NCBI RefSeq assembly: GCF_014637345.1
Contig: NZ_BMEX01000004.1
Coordinates: 124,001-188,000, forward strand
From: Kroppenstedtia guangzhouensis
GTDB taxonomy: Bacteria > Bacillota > Bacilli > Thermoactinomycetales > DSM-45169
Length of the DNA: 64,000 nucleotides
Direction of reading: 5' to 3'
Shown one piece after another: positions 53,365 through 61,545 of the stretch. The notes below the pieces were generated by a model, which searched no databases, was not told the DNA's origin, and saw nothing but the letters and a program-made list of their open reading frames with translations. Position 1 is the first letter of the stretch, and the number at the start of each line of letters is the position of its first letter. Both the position numbers and the translations under genes were made by a program.

Positions 53365-54615
53365 ATGCTGGATTCAAAAACGATGGAGATCATCAAGAGT
53401 ACTGCTCCGGTTTTGAAACAACAGGGTGCCATGATCACCCGCCGGTTTTACCAACGGATGTTTTCCCGCCACCCCGAATTGTACAACATTTTTAACCGTT
53501 CCAACCAGCGGGAGGGGAAACAGCCCCAGGCCCTGGCAGATACAGTGTATGCGGCGGCGGCCCATATTGACCGCCTGGAGGAGATTCTGCCGGTGGTGGA
53601 GCGGGTTGCTCATAAACACCGTGCTCTGGGGGTTCTTCCGGAACATTATCCCATCGTCGGGGAGAACCTCCTGTGGGCGATCGGTGATGTTCTGGGAGAA
53701 GCGGCCACGGATGAAGTAATCGACGCCTGGGAAAAAGCTTACAACGCCATTGCCGAGGTTTTCATCCAAGTGGAGGAGCGGATGTATGAAACAGCCCGCA
53801 AACAGCCTGGCGGTTGGGACGGGTTCCGGGAGTTCATAGTGGATCGCAAGGTGAAGGAGAGTGAAGTGATCACATCCTTCTATCTCAAACCCCGGGACGG
53901 GGGTTCGTTGCCCCTTTTCCAACCCGGACAGTATATCACGGTCAAAGTCCAGATTCCAGGGGATGACTATGTTTCTCTCCGTCATTACACTCTTTCCGAT
54001 TCCCCGGGCCAAGAGACCTTCCGGATCAGTGTGAAGCGGGAGGACGGTGGAGAAGGAAAACCGGCAGGGGCAGTCTCCACCTATCTGCACCGGAATGTCC
54101 AAGAAGGGGATACAGTGGAATTGACGGCACCGGCCGGGGACTTTACCCTGAAACGGGAAGGAGCGGACCCGATCATTCTTTTGAGCGGGGGAGTGGGGTT
54201 GACTCCGATGGTCAGCATGCTGACCACTTTGGCGGAGGAACAGGCCGATCGCGATGTTACCTATATCCATGCGGCTCTCAACGGAGATGTCCACGCCATG
54301 AGGGATTACACAGACAAGCTGGTGAAAGAACATCCCCGCTTCCGCTCCTTTGTATGCTATGAGCAGCCGACGGAACAGGACCGGCTGGAAGGCCGGTTTG
54401 ATAAGGAGGGCTTTATTGACGGTCCTTGGCTGCAAAGTATTCTGCCTGACAATCGGGGAGATTTCTACCTCTGCGGACCGCTTTCTTTCATGAAAGCGAT
54501 GTACCGGATATTGAAGGAATGGGGAGTGGAAGAAGATCGGATTCACTACGAAGTCTTCGGTCCCACCCATCACCTGGATGAATCTCAGCAGGTGACCCCC
54601 GTGGCGGCGATCTAA
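53365..54615 (+). CDS. hmp: flavohaemoglobin / nitric oxide dioxygenase
   Basis: About 416 residues in three domains: globin 1-140 with the proximal-His region VAHKHRALGVLPEHYPIVGENLL, FAD-binding 150-260 (RHYTLSDSP) and NAD-binding C-terminus (ILLSGGVGLTPMVSML, FYLCGPLSFMKAMYRIL). Converts NO to nitrate at the cost of NAD(P)H. ATG at 53365 fits AAGGGGGCG; in-frame starts upstream are weaker. Regulator encoded divergently. Confidence 0.95.
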   Translation: MLDSKTMEIIKSTAPVLKQQGAMITRRFYQRMFSRHPELYNIFNRSNQREGKQPQALADTVYAAAAHIDRLEEILPVVERVAHKHRALGVLPEHYPIVGENLLWAIGDVLGEAATDEVIDAWEKAYNAIAEVFIQVEERMYETARKQPGGWDGFREFIVDRKVKESEVITSFYLKPRDGGSLPLFQPGQYITVKVQIPGDDYVSLRHYTLSDSPGQETFRISVKREDGGEGKPAGAVSTYLHRNVQEGDTVELTAPAGDFTLKREGADPIILLSGGVGLTPMVSMLTTLAEEQADRDVTYIHAALNGDVHAMRDYTDKLVKEHPRFRSFVCYEQPTEQDRLEGRFDKEGFIDGPWLQSILPDNRGDFYLCGPLSFMKAMYRILKEWGVEEDRIHYEVFGPTHHLDESQQVTPVAAI

Positions 54616-54642
54616 ATGATCATCTGAAACGAAAATTTTTCA

Positions 54643-54666
54643 CCCCGGCCTCCCGCCGGGGTTTTT
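54643..54666 (+). terminator. terminator of hmp
   Basis: CCCCGGC/GCCGGGG stem with loop CTCCC, followed by TTTTT. Confidence 0.85.
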
Positions 54667-54744
54667 CAGTCGATTCGGCTTGGGATGAGGATGGGAGTTT
54701 GATGCCATGATAAAACCCAAATCCCTGCCAAAGGTGTGAGTTGG

Positions 54745-55437
54745 ATGCTGGAGATTGTGCTTCGGGCGTTGATCACGTTTCCGGTTTTGCTTTTGTTGAC
54801 CCGCCTGATGGGGAAAAAGCAAATGAGTCAATTAACTTTTTTCAACTATGTCACCGGAATCACTATCGGTACGATTGCCGCTTCGATGACGATCGATCGG
54901 GATGTTCCCTTTCTTCACAGTCTGACGGGACTGATCAGCTGGGTGTTATTAACGATTTTGGCCACCTGGCTCACCCTCAATTCCCATCGGGCCCGAGTGG
55001 TCTTGGATGGAGGTCCCACTTTGGTCATTAAAAAAGGGAAAATCCTGAAGAGGTCCTTGAAATCTTTACGTCTCAATATGGAAGATTTGGGAATGATGTT
55101 GCGGGAGAAAGACATCTTTTCGATCGCCGATGTGGAGACGGCGGTGTTTGAGGCCAACGGAAAACTGTCCGTGATCAAAAAGCCGGGAAAGCAAGGAGCA
55201 ACCAAGGAAGATCTGGGGGTGGCCCTCGTGCAGCCTAAATATATTCCCACCAATTTGGTGGTGGACGGGCAAATCCTGCAACGAAATCTGCAGGAGCTCA
55301 ACTTGTCCCCCGGTTGGCTGGAGACGCAGCTGAAGCAAGCCGGCACCTCCCTGGATCAGGTGTTCTACGCCCAAATCAAAAGCGACGGAACCCTTTACAT
55401 CGACAAACGACAGGATCCGGCCCGGCCCACACCATAA
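54745..55437 (+). CDS. DUF421 membrane protein (YetF/YdfR-like)
   Basis: About 230 residues. Three N-terminal membrane segments (LRALITFPVLLLLTRLMGKK, FFNYVTGITIGTIAASM, LISWVLLTILATWLTL), then the cytosolic YetF-type domain with VLDGGPTLVIKKGKILKRSLKSLRLNMEDLGMMLREKDIF. Homologues occur in spore formers; function unknown. ATG at 54745 has AAAGGTG 9 bases upstream; the GTG at 54736 is too close. Confidence 0.87.
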   Translation: MLEIVLRALITFPVLLLLTRLMGKKQMSQLTFFNYVTGITIGTIAASMTIDRDVPFLHSLTGLISWVLLTILATWLTLNSHRARVVLDGGPTLVIKKGKILKRSLKSLRLNMEDLGMMLREKDIFSIADVETAVFEANGKLSVIKKPGKQGATKEDLGVALVQPKYIPTNLVVDGQILQRNLQELNLSPGWLETQLKQAGTSLDQVFYAQIKSDGTLYIDKRQDPARPTP

Positions 55438-55463
55438 CCGATTCCCCCGAGACCAGCTCTCTG

Positions 55464-55487
55464 TTGAAAAAACGGGCTGGGGTCCCG
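55464..55487 (-). terminator. terminator on the minus strand at the end of the PIN remnant
   Basis: On the minus strand CGGG-ACCCCAG-CCCG is followed by TTTTTT. Confidence 0.5.
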
Positions 55488-55557
55488 CCAGCAATTTATA
55501 AAAAGTGTACGCTAAGAGGAAAATGGGAGGAGAATTTCCGCTGCTCTCTACTCAAAG
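55480..55557. repeat. 78-base direct repeat, copy A
   Basis: Aligns without gaps to 55927-56004. Shared blocks are GGGTCCCG, CAGCAATTT, TACG-TAAG and CTACTC-AAG, with roughly two thirds of bases identical. The two copies flank the PIN-domain remnant in the same orientation. Confidence 0.6.
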
Positions 55558-55560
55558 ACA

Positions 55561-55585
55561 AAGCCCCGCCAATGGCAAGGGGCTT
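55561..55585. terminator. terminator-like hairpin AAGCCCC/GGGGCTT
   Basis: Seven-base stem (55561-55567 and 55579-55585) with an inner GCC-AAT-GGC hairpin. No good T run on the plus strand; on the minus strand it is followed by TTTGTCTTTG, which suits the end of the PIN remnant. Confidence 0.5.
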
Positions 55586-55589
55586 CGGT

Positions 55590-55955
55590 GTTTTATGTAA
55601 AGTCACGAAGGAAACCCGCGGGAGTGTAGAGGGAAAAATACTCCCGGATCTCCTCCGTTCCGTGTGAAAATCCATGTCGCCGGTGACGAGGATATCCGGT
55701 TGGGCAAGGATCGCCGAGACCAAGATAGGACGGTCCTTCTCATCCTGGATCGGAGGAGCCTAAGTTGGTAGTGTCTGATGGGGCATAACTCCAGGCGTGA
55801 TAGATACTGATCCCACAGAGGGATTTTATCCGGGAACCGGCGGTTAATCACCCGGGAGGCTTCCGAAATGGTGTAACTGCAAATCATCAGGTGATGATCC
55901 TCCATCAGATGATCCACCAGTTGATAGGGTCCCGTCAGCAATTTGAGAAAATCCT
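55590..55955 (-). pseudogene. PIN-domain protein remnant with two frameshifts
   Basis: Read on the minus strand, three frames together give a PIN-type protein: DFLKLLTGPYQLVDHLMEDHHLMICSYTISEASRVINRRF from about 55955, then DEKDRPILVSAILAQPDILVTGDMDFHTE, then EEIREYFSLYTPAGFLRDFT and a stop near 55595. The acidic TGDMDF motif is the conserved PIN active-site pair. Frames change near 55765 and 55660, and the N-terminus with the first catalytic Asp is absent. PIN proteins are usually toxin RNases; no antitoxin gene is visible. Confidence 0.7.
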
Positions 55956-56004
55956 ACGTTAAGCCGACGATCGGTGAAAATTTCTCTCCGATTGCTACTC
56001 TAAG
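55927..56004. repeat. 78-base direct repeat, copy B
   Basis: Partner of 55480-55557. It overlaps the truncated N-terminal end of the PIN remnant. Confidence 0.6.
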
Positions 56005-56143
56005 AGTCTGGAAGCGAAATGAATACAGTGGAAAAAGGAAAATCGTACGCTTAAATCAATTTTTTAGCAATCCCGGGAAGGATTTTTTCGGATTCTTGCA
56101 TAATAGGTTCATTGAACCGAAAATATCCAATGAAGGGATTAGA

Positions 56144-56563
56144 TTGAAAAAAGCGCAGTCCAAAATCCTACTGGTGTTTTCTTTGACATTGGCCATCAGC
56201 TCTTTGTTTACCTTTCCAGGTGTAACATTTGCTACCCCGGATTTTTCCAAAGGTACGGCAACTCAGGCATCCTGTGGTTGTTGTTCGGAAGGTAAAACGG
56301 TACCTGACGGATCTCCGGCTAAAACTGTTAAAACGATAAGTGAACCCAGCAAAGAAATTATCGATTTGGCGAAAGAGTCTTTGCAATCCGCTGCTTCTCA
56401 GAGTCATTATCAGGTTGAAGAATTTAACTGGGATGGAATCCAAGTCACCGTGAGCGGCCTCGTTATCCATTCACTTTTTATCGCCTTTGGGCGGGGGAGG
56501 GTTTGTCCACCCTGGGAGGTGCCTTTGGAACCTTGGCCAACGGGTGGGTATTATTTGAGTTGA
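56144..56563 (+). CDS. secreted Cys-rich protein, C-terminally truncated
   Basis: TTG start behind GAAGGGA. About 104 native-looking residues: signal peptide (KKAQSKILLVFSLTLAISSLFTFPGVTFA), a short CGCC motif (SCGCCSEGK), then a charged helix (SKEIIDLAKESLQSAASQSHYQVEEFNWDG). After QVTVSG, near 56455, the frame enters sequence belonging to the downstream MFS transporter in a different frame and stops at 56563. A deletion probably fused the two genes and removed the original 3' end. Confidence 0.55.
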   Translation: MKKAQSKILLVFSLTLAISSLFTFPGVTFATPDFSKGTATQASCGCCSEGKTVPDGSPAKTVKTISEPSKEIIDLAKESLQSAASQSHYQVEEFNWDGIQVTVSGLVIHSLFIAFGRGRVCPPWEVPLEPWPTGGYYLS

Positions 56564-57505
56564 CGGGATCGGAAACAGCCCTCAGCACCCTGTGGATTCT
56601 CTATTTCCTGCCGTCCCTGGTGGTCCAGTTGGCCGCGGGGTCTTATCTGGACCGCTGGAGACGGACCCGAATCCTCTTTTGGTCTCACGGACTCCGGGGG
56701 ATGCTGTTTCTTTTTCCGGCTGCCTTGTGGTGGGCAGGTGCTCTGGAACCTTGGCACCTCTACGGGGTATCCGCCGTCTCCGGAGTGATCCAGGCGGTCT
56801 ATGCTCCCGCCAGCTTGGCGGCGATTCCCTCCGTGGTCCCTTCGATGTTGCTGCAAGGGGCTAATGCCCGGTTGGACGGAACCTTCCGCCTGCTGTCCAT
56901 GCTGGGTCCGGTGATCGGAGGCGGAGTGGTGGCGGCCTGGGGACCGACTCTCACCTGGGCGGCCGTCGTCTGTTCGTTTCTGGGAGGAGCGTCGTTGCTG
57001 GCGGGAATAAAGGAGGAGCGTCCCCCCCGACAGCCGCAAGGGACTACCTGGGTGAAACAGTTTCAGGAAGAGATTGATATTTTCCGCAACCAAAGTATCT
57101 TCTGGGTGCTCGCCCGCTTTCTGGCGGTGGTCCAGCTGGGGGTCGGGGTGCTGATGGTGCTGGGTCTTCCCTTTGTGTCCCGGGAACTGGAGAGGGGGCG
57201 CAGCCGCCTATGGCTGGTTTGCGGCAGGTTTTCCCCTGGGATATGCCCTCGGCTCTCTGCTCCTTTCCCGGATGGGGCCACCGGTCCACCTGCAGCGGGT
57301 GATGCTGGGCGCCAATCTGCTGGGCGGTCTCACTTTTGTCGGGCTTTCCCTGGCGGGAAATATCGGGATTGCCGTGGTGCTGGAGATCATCGCCGGGATG
57401 AGTGCCCCCTTTTTTCATGTTTACTCCACCACGCTCTTTCAGAAACTGGTCCCTCCGCCGGATGGAAGCCAAGGGAAAAAGTCCCCGAGGTGGGAGTCGG
57501 GATGA
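56455..57505 (+). pseudogene. MFS transporter, truncated at both ends and frameshifted
   Basis: From about 56455 one frame reads RYPFTFYRLWAGEGLS, then TLGGAFGTLANGWVLFELTGSETA, LAAGSYLDRWRRTRILFWSHG and further transmembrane helices. Near 57195 a GGGGG run shifts the frame; the continuation is GAAAYGWFAAGFPLGYALGSLLLSRMGP, then LGANLLGGLTFVGLSL and IIAGMSAPFFHVYSTTLFQKLVPP. The C-terminal helices expected after that are missing. No start codon precedes the first motif. Nonfunctional efflux-type (MdtH/tetracycline-like) MFS gene. Confidence 0.75.
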
Positions 57506-57549
57506 AGGTGGAGGAAGGGCTGCAGGAGAGTTACCGCAAACGTCTGTAT

Positions 57550-57584
57550 TAAAAAAATTCCTCCGAAATTGCTTCCGGAGGAAT
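57550..57584 (-). terminator. terminator of the coat-like protein gene
   Basis: ATTCCTCCG/CGGAGGAAT stem (57557-57565, 57576-57584), with seven T on the minus strand after the stem. Confidence 0.85.
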
Positions 57585-57602
57585 CCCCATTCACTGCAAT
57601 TG

Positions 57603-58025
57603 TCACTCATCCCTGGACCGGCGGTGTCCGGGATAGGGAGGACGATGCGGATAGTGGGGATGGTAGGGATGGTAGGGGTGGTACGGATAATAATGGTGGG
57701 GAGAATAATAGTGAGGGTAATAGGGGTACCGCGGATAATAGGGGGGATAATACTGAGAAATGTCGGCTCCGTTCATGAACCCCGGGGATGAGGCGATATG
57801 GGCTTCAGAGCAGGGGAAAGAATAGGAGGCCGTCCAGCCGCCGTAGGGTGTCGGCTGGGGGGAAGCTCCCGGTGGTTGCCAATATCCCTGATCATACCCG
57901 TACTGGTTGACTGAGGCATCGGGCCATCCGTTCCCATAGGGGTCCCACCCGTTTTCCGTTGACACTTTTTCCTGCCCGGCAGGGGTCTGGGCCTGTTCTC
58001 TTTCTTTTTTCTCCTGGTCCGCCAC
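57603..58025 (-). CDS. Tyr/Pro/His-rich protein, spore-coat-like
   Basis: 140 residues. Charged N-terminus, then repeats of aromatic residues and proline: YPPYYPRYPYYPHYYSPHHY followed by YHPYHPYHPHYPHRPPYP. The composition matches low-complexity coat or exosporium proteins of spore formers, which are often cross-linked. No signal peptide. GTG start with GGAGGAG 8 bases upstream, followed by a strong terminator. Coat role is inferred from composition only. Confidence 0.65.
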   Translation of the reverse strand: MADQEKKEREQAQTPAGQEKVSTENGWDPYGNGWPDASVNQYGYDQGYWQPPGASPQPTPYGGWTASYSFPCSEAHIASSPGFMNGADISQYYPPYYPRYPYYPHYYSPHHYYPYHPYHPYHPHYPHRPPYPGHRRSRDE

Positions 58026-58181
58026 GTTGCTTCTCCTCCTTTTTTTGCAATAAAGGGTGTACAGTAGAAATGTATGTGAGAACGACCGGTTCTTGTTTGT
58101 CCCATTGGAAGTCGGAAGAGTTTTTCGATGGGCTTCTTTATACCATATTTTTTATCATAGAATGCAAGTGGGAGGGAGAAC

Positions 58182-58304
58182 ATGCTGCTCACGATCACCG
58201 CAGAGCAGTTTCGCCGTCCTGGCCCTGGAGAGCGAGCCAGTGGCCCCCCGGTTGTAGAGTCTGTCGTCAGGGAAAAATATCCCCCGCCGAACAGTATAGG
58301 ATAA
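58182..58304 (+). CDS. possible small protein upstream of the DUF3891 gene
   Basis: 40 codons from ATG to TAA behind an excellent GGAGGGAGA RBS. Sequence LLTITAEQFRRPGPGERASG continues to a Pro-rich end. No family recognised. Could be a genuine short gene, an uORF, or the decayed 5' end of a longer gene. Confidence 0.35.
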   Translation: MLLTITAEQFRRPGPGERASGPPVVESVVREKYPPPNSIG

Positions 58305-58344
58305 AAGGTGCCGCACTTTGGCGGAGGGAAAGGGGTGTTGGAGG

Positions 58345-59037
58345 TTGATCCTTCGGGAGCGGGAAGATCGATTCATCTTGATCCGCCAACATGACCATGG
58401 GAGGATCTCGGGAGATTTTGCCGATCGTTGGAAGGAGCCGATCGACAGGTCCACACGGATCGGGATCCGGTTCCATGATGTGGGCTGGGAAGCCTTGGAT
58501 CGGGAGGTGCGATGGAATCCGGCGACGGGGAAGCCTTATTCCTTCGAAGACTACCCCCTGGACGAAAAACTTCCCTCCTATACAGCGGGGGTGGACCGGG
58601 TGGAGGCGAAGGATCTCTTTGCCGGCTGTATCTGCAGCATGCACTTTGTTTCCTTTTTTACCGATCTAAAGGAGCCGGAGGCGATCCGGTTTGTGGAGCG
58701 GGAGCAGGCCCGGCAGAAGCGGTTGATCGCCGCGATGGGGGAAGGGGAGCGGAAAAAGCTGAAGGGAAGTCTGGGGCTGTTGAAGCTGTGCGATGACCTC
58801 TCCCTCTTCCTCTGTCTGAACGAGCCGGGTCAAAACGAGCACCCCTGGTACCGGGAGGGATTTCGTCGGGAAGGTGAGTTTCTGCAACCGGTCTGGGAAG
58901 CGAGGGATCAGTTGCGAATCGATCCCAGTCCCTTCAGATGCTCCTTCGAAGTGAGGATTCCGTATCAGATGGTGGCCCGGGACAGACAGTTTCTGGAGCA
59001 TGGAACTTATCGGATTCGCATCCTCAATCGGGGATGA
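58345..59037 (+). CDS. DUF3891 family protein
   Basis: About 230 residues. The N-terminal MILREREDRFILIRQHDHGRISGDFADRW and RIGIRFHDVGWEALDREVRW carry the His/Asp pattern of DUF3891, then SMHFVSFFTD and KLCDDLSLFLCLNEPG. The conserved HDHGRISG, HDVGW and DDLSL suggest an HD-like metal-dependent fold. Function unknown. TTG start at 58345 is favoured by AAAGGGG 9 bases upstream and by the family's usual N-terminus. Confidence 0.78.
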   Translation: MILREREDRFILIRQHDHGRISGDFADRWKEPIDRSTRIGIRFHDVGWEALDREVRWNPATGKPYSFEDYPLDEKLPSYTAGVDRVEAKDLFAGCICSMHFVSFFTDLKEPEAIRFVEREQARQKRLIAAMGEGERKKLKGSLGLLKLCDDLSLFLCLNEPGQNEHPWYREGFRREGEFLQPVWEARDQLRIDPSPFRCSFEVRIPYQMVARDRQFLEHGTYRIRILNRG

Positions 59038-59053
59038 GGAATCCAGTTTTACC

Positions 59054-59082
59054 TGGACATCGGTAGTGTGGACTGTTATCCT
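59054..59082 (+). promoter_or_regulatory. promoter of the erm operon leader
   Basis: TGGACA (59054-59059), 17-base spacer, TATCCT (59077-59082), about 25 bases before the leader-peptide RBS. Confidence 0.55.
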
Positions 59083-59119
59083 GAAAGGGATGTAAATCGA
59101 TTACAGGAGGGATTTCCCT

Positions 59120-59164
59120 GTGTTAGCGTCCATCCGACTCCGTTTTTTTTCTTTGAGCCGCTAA
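59120..59164 (+). CDS. erm leader peptide (ErmD-type, IRLR motif)
   Basis: 14-residue peptide: GTG start, sequence MLASIRLRFFSLSR, TAA stop. AGGAGGG lies 8 bases upstream. The IRLRF core corresponds to the MRLRF of ErmDL-type leader peptides, on which macrolide-bound ribosomes stall. It is followed by alternating hairpins up to erm, so stalling here should alter the downstream RNA structure. Identification rests on motif and position; not tested. Confidence 0.8.
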   Translation: MLASIRLRFFSLSR

Positions 59165-59416
59165 TTGAATAGCTCAAAGGCTCTGCCTGTGTGCAGAGTA
59201 AACGGGATCGGTCTGCCCATTTTCAGGGAAACCCTTTATATAGTTGAATAATTCAAAGGGGGGCCATCTGCCCTCCTTTTTTGGGTGTTCACCCGGATCG
59301 GGAAGTCCTCTTTGCCAAGAAGAACAGCTGGTTTTGCGTCGTGGCAAAACAAGTGTTCTATTGGCTTTTTGCAACTCTCCGTTACTCAAAACACAGGCAG
59401 ACTGCCTGTGTTTTTT
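59152..59416 (+). promoter_or_regulatory. erm leader with tandem attenuator terminators
   Basis: Ordered hairpins: TTTGAGC/GCTCAAA overlapping the leader-peptide end; CTCTGC/GCAGAG; terminator 1 GGGGGGC/GCCCTCC plus TTTTTT (59258-59282); terminator 2, a long stem GCCAA-AGAACA/TGTTCT-TTGGC plus TTTTT (59314-59370); terminator 3 ACACAGGCA/TGCCTGTGT plus TTTTTT (59391-59416). TTTGCCA (59311-59317) can alternatively pair with TGGCAAA (59342-59348), competing with terminator 2. Confidence 0.78.
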
Positions 59417-59435
59417 AATGGAACGGAGGGTGAAA

Positions 59436-60269
59436 ATGAACAGAGATTACCGACGACATCCAAAGAAGCAAAGGCATAAAGAGGGAGCTAACTTTCCAGG
59501 TCAGCACCTGATGCATAACAAGGGTTTGATCAAGGAATTGATCAAAATATCCGGAGTCAATCGACGGGATCTCGTCCTCGAGATCGGTGCGGGAACCGGC
59601 AATCTGACCTTGCCTCTGGCTGAAAAATCGAAGAAGGTTCTGGCAGTGGAGAACGATCCTGTTTTTGCGGAAAAGTTGCAACGAAAGATCAAACTGGATT
59701 CAAATATCGAGGTGATTCAACGGAATTTTTTACAGATGAATCTCCCGCGGGTGCCCTTCAGTGTTGTTGCCAACATTCCTTACTCCATCACCACTCCGAT
59801 CCTGGGGAAGCTCTTCGATCAACCGGGGCTTCCGATCCGGCGGGCTGTACTGGTTGTGGAGAAGGGAGCGGCCAAGCGCTTTACTGCTGATCCGATCACC
59901 AATCCGCGCATCCTGAAATGGAGAATGTGGTTTGAGATGAAGATGGGACGAACCATCCCGCCGAGAAATTTCTCGCCGCCACCCCGTGTCGATTCTGCCA
60001 TCCTGATCCTGCAGCGCAAGGATCAACCTGTGGTCGCCCTGCACCACCATTCCCGATTCATGGCTCTGGCCACATATGGACTGAAGTCTCCACACCTGTC
60101 TGTCCCCCTGGCTCTGAAGGGGGTGTTTACCCCACCCCAATTGAAACATTTGCTGAGGCACTTAAAGATGGACCGGGACACCCCGATCTGTTCGCTGACA
60201 GAAGACCAGTGGGGGGTGGTGTTCAATACGATGATACAGGTTGTTCCGCCTTTTCGCTGGCCCAAGTGA
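59436..60269 (+). CDS. erm: 23S rRNA (adenine-N6)-methyltransferase, Erm family
   Basis: 277 residues. SAM motif LVLEIGAGTGNLTLPLAEK near 45, motif with AVENDP near 75 and catalytic NIPYSITTPI near 112 (N-I-P-Y of Erm/KsgA). N-terminus NRDYRRHPKKQRHKEGANFPGQHLMHNKGL is Erm-like rather than KsgA-like. Dimethylates A2058 of 23S rRNA, giving macrolide-lincosamide-streptogramin B resistance. ATG at 59436 behind GGAGGGTG. Expression is likely inducible through the leader. Codon use resembles neighbours, and no mobile genes flank it. Confidence 0.9.
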   Translation: MNRDYRRHPKKQRHKEGANFPGQHLMHNKGLIKELIKISGVNRRDLVLEIGAGTGNLTLPLAEKSKKVLAVENDPVFAEKLQRKIKLDSNIEVIQRNFLQMNLPRVPFSVVANIPYSITTPILGKLFDQPGLPIRRAVLVVEKGAAKRFTADPITNPRILKWRMWFEMKMGRTIPPRNFSPPPRVDSAILILQRKDQPVVALHHHSRFMALATYGLKSPHLSVPLALKGVFTPPQLKHLLRHLKMDRDTPICSLTEDQWGVVFNTMIQVVPPFRWPK

Positions 60270-60440
60270 AAAATCGGAAAAGGGGGCGTCTTAAAAAATC
60301 CCGGGGCACCTCTGATTGGATCGACTTGGTATAATGGGGGTGCAAAACATCCGTCCGGTCCGACAAGGAAACAGAGGGGGACCGGTTTCCCTGTGACGGG
60401 GTCCGTGGTCCCAATAAGCGCAAGGGGGAGGAAAAACAGG

Positions 60441-61151
60441 ATGCTCCGAGCGGTGATCTTTGATTTTGACGGTTTGATTCTGGATACGGAGACAGCCGGT
60501 TACCGGACCTTTGTGGACATGTTTGCAGCGTATGATGTACAACTGCCTTTGGATCTGTGGGCCCGGGTGATCGGCAGTTCGGACCATCATGATGAGATTT
60601 ATGACTATCTGGAAGCCTGCACAGGTCACAGTTTGGACAGGAAAGCCCTGGAGAGGGAACGCGCGGAGAAAAAACTGTCCCTCATCGCCCGGGAGAAAGC
60701 CTTGCCCGGAGTCCGAACCGTGTTGGAACAGGCCGACAAGCTGGGATGGAAAATCGGGTTGGCCTCCAGTTCCGATCGGGCATGGGTGGAGGGACACCTG
60801 GAGAAGTTGGGCCTGCGGCATTATTTTGCATGTCTTTGCAACCGGGAGGATGTGGAGCGGACCAAGCCCGACCCGGCCTTGTATCTGCAGGCGGCAAAAT
60901 GTCTCGGGGTGGAACCTTCGGAGGCGGTCGCCCTGGAGGATTCACCCAATGGGGCTTTGGCCGCCAAAAGGGCGGGCATGCGATGCATCATCGTCCCCAA
61001 CCGGGTTACCCGTCATCTCCCCTTTGGTGAGGTGGATCTCCGATTGTCCAGCCTGGAGGAACTGAATCTGGGGGAATGGGCGAACCGGATGAACCGGAAA
61101 CTGCCTGTCAGCCCGGAGAGGAGGAGCAATCATGAAAGTTATCGGATTTAA
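60441..61151 (+). CDS. HAD-superfamily hydrolase, beta-phosphoglucomutase-like
   Basis: 236 residues. Motif I FDFDGLILDTET near 8, cap domain, motif II ASSSDRAW near 113, Lys in RTKPDP near 147 and motif III LEDSPNGALAAKRAG near 168. Phosphatase or phosphomutase acting on a small metabolite; substrate unknown. ATG behind GGGGGAGGAA; overlaps the next gene by 20 bases. Confidence 0.87.
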   Translation: MLRAVIFDFDGLILDTETAGYRTFVDMFAAYDVQLPLDLWARVIGSSDHHDEIYDYLEACTGHSLDRKALERERAEKKLSLIAREKALPGVRTVLEQADKLGWKIGLASSSDRAWVEGHLEKLGLRHYFACLCNREDVERTKPDPALYLQAAKCLGVEPSEAVALEDSPNGALAAKRAGMRCIIVPNRVTRHLPFGEVDLRLSSLEELNLGEWANRMNRKLPVSPERRSNHESYRI

Positions 61152-61524
61152 CCATGTGACCATCCGCGTGTCTGATCTGCAACAGTCTCTGGGTTTTTAC
61201 CGGGAGATTCTCGGGATGGATCTGATTCACCAGGGACGTCGGGATGTCTATCTGGAATGGGGAACCGCCTGGGTCTGTCTGATGGAGAAGAAAGGGGAAC
61301 GGAGAGACGACATGGCCGGGCTGGGGGTGGATCATGTCGCCTTCACCATCGCCGAAGAGGATTTCGATGAAGCTGTAGAGAAACTGCGAGAACACCGGGT
61401 GACGATCCTCCGGGGGCCGATGGAACGGGGCGGAGGACGGGTGATCAACTTTCTCGACCCGGATGGAGTCCAACTGGAGCTGTACACGGGAAGCTTGGAG
61501 GAACGGATGAAAGTTTGGGAGTAG
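61132..61524 (+). CDS. VOC-family protein, Fos-like
   Basis: 130 residues, single glyoxalase/VOC domain: FNHVTIRVSDLQQSLGFYREILGMDL, GVDHVAFTIAEEDFDEAVEKL and DPDGVQLELYTGSLEERMK. Metal ligands His8, His65-region and the Glu in LELYTG are consistent with a fosfomycin-modifying FosA/FosB/FosX-type fold, but drug specificity is not shown and many VOC enzymes share these positions. The ORF starts within the HAD gene, implying co-translation. Confidence 0.75.
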   Translation: MKVIGFNHVTIRVSDLQQSLGFYREILGMDLIHQGRRDVYLEWGTAWVCLMEKKGERRDDMAGLGVDHVAFTIAEEDFDEAVEKLREHRVTILRGPMERGGGRVINFLDPDGVQLELYTGSLEERMKVWE

Positions 61525-61545
61525 GGAAGAAAGGGGGAAGGTTCC

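Noticed and set aside
54640-54831. Short minus-strand frame upstream of the DUF421 gene
   Set aside because: Passes through the hmp terminator and has a shadow-like composition.
59436-60269. Erm gene as part of an integrated mobile element
   Set aside because: No transposase, integrase or flanking repeats were found, and base composition matches its surroundings.
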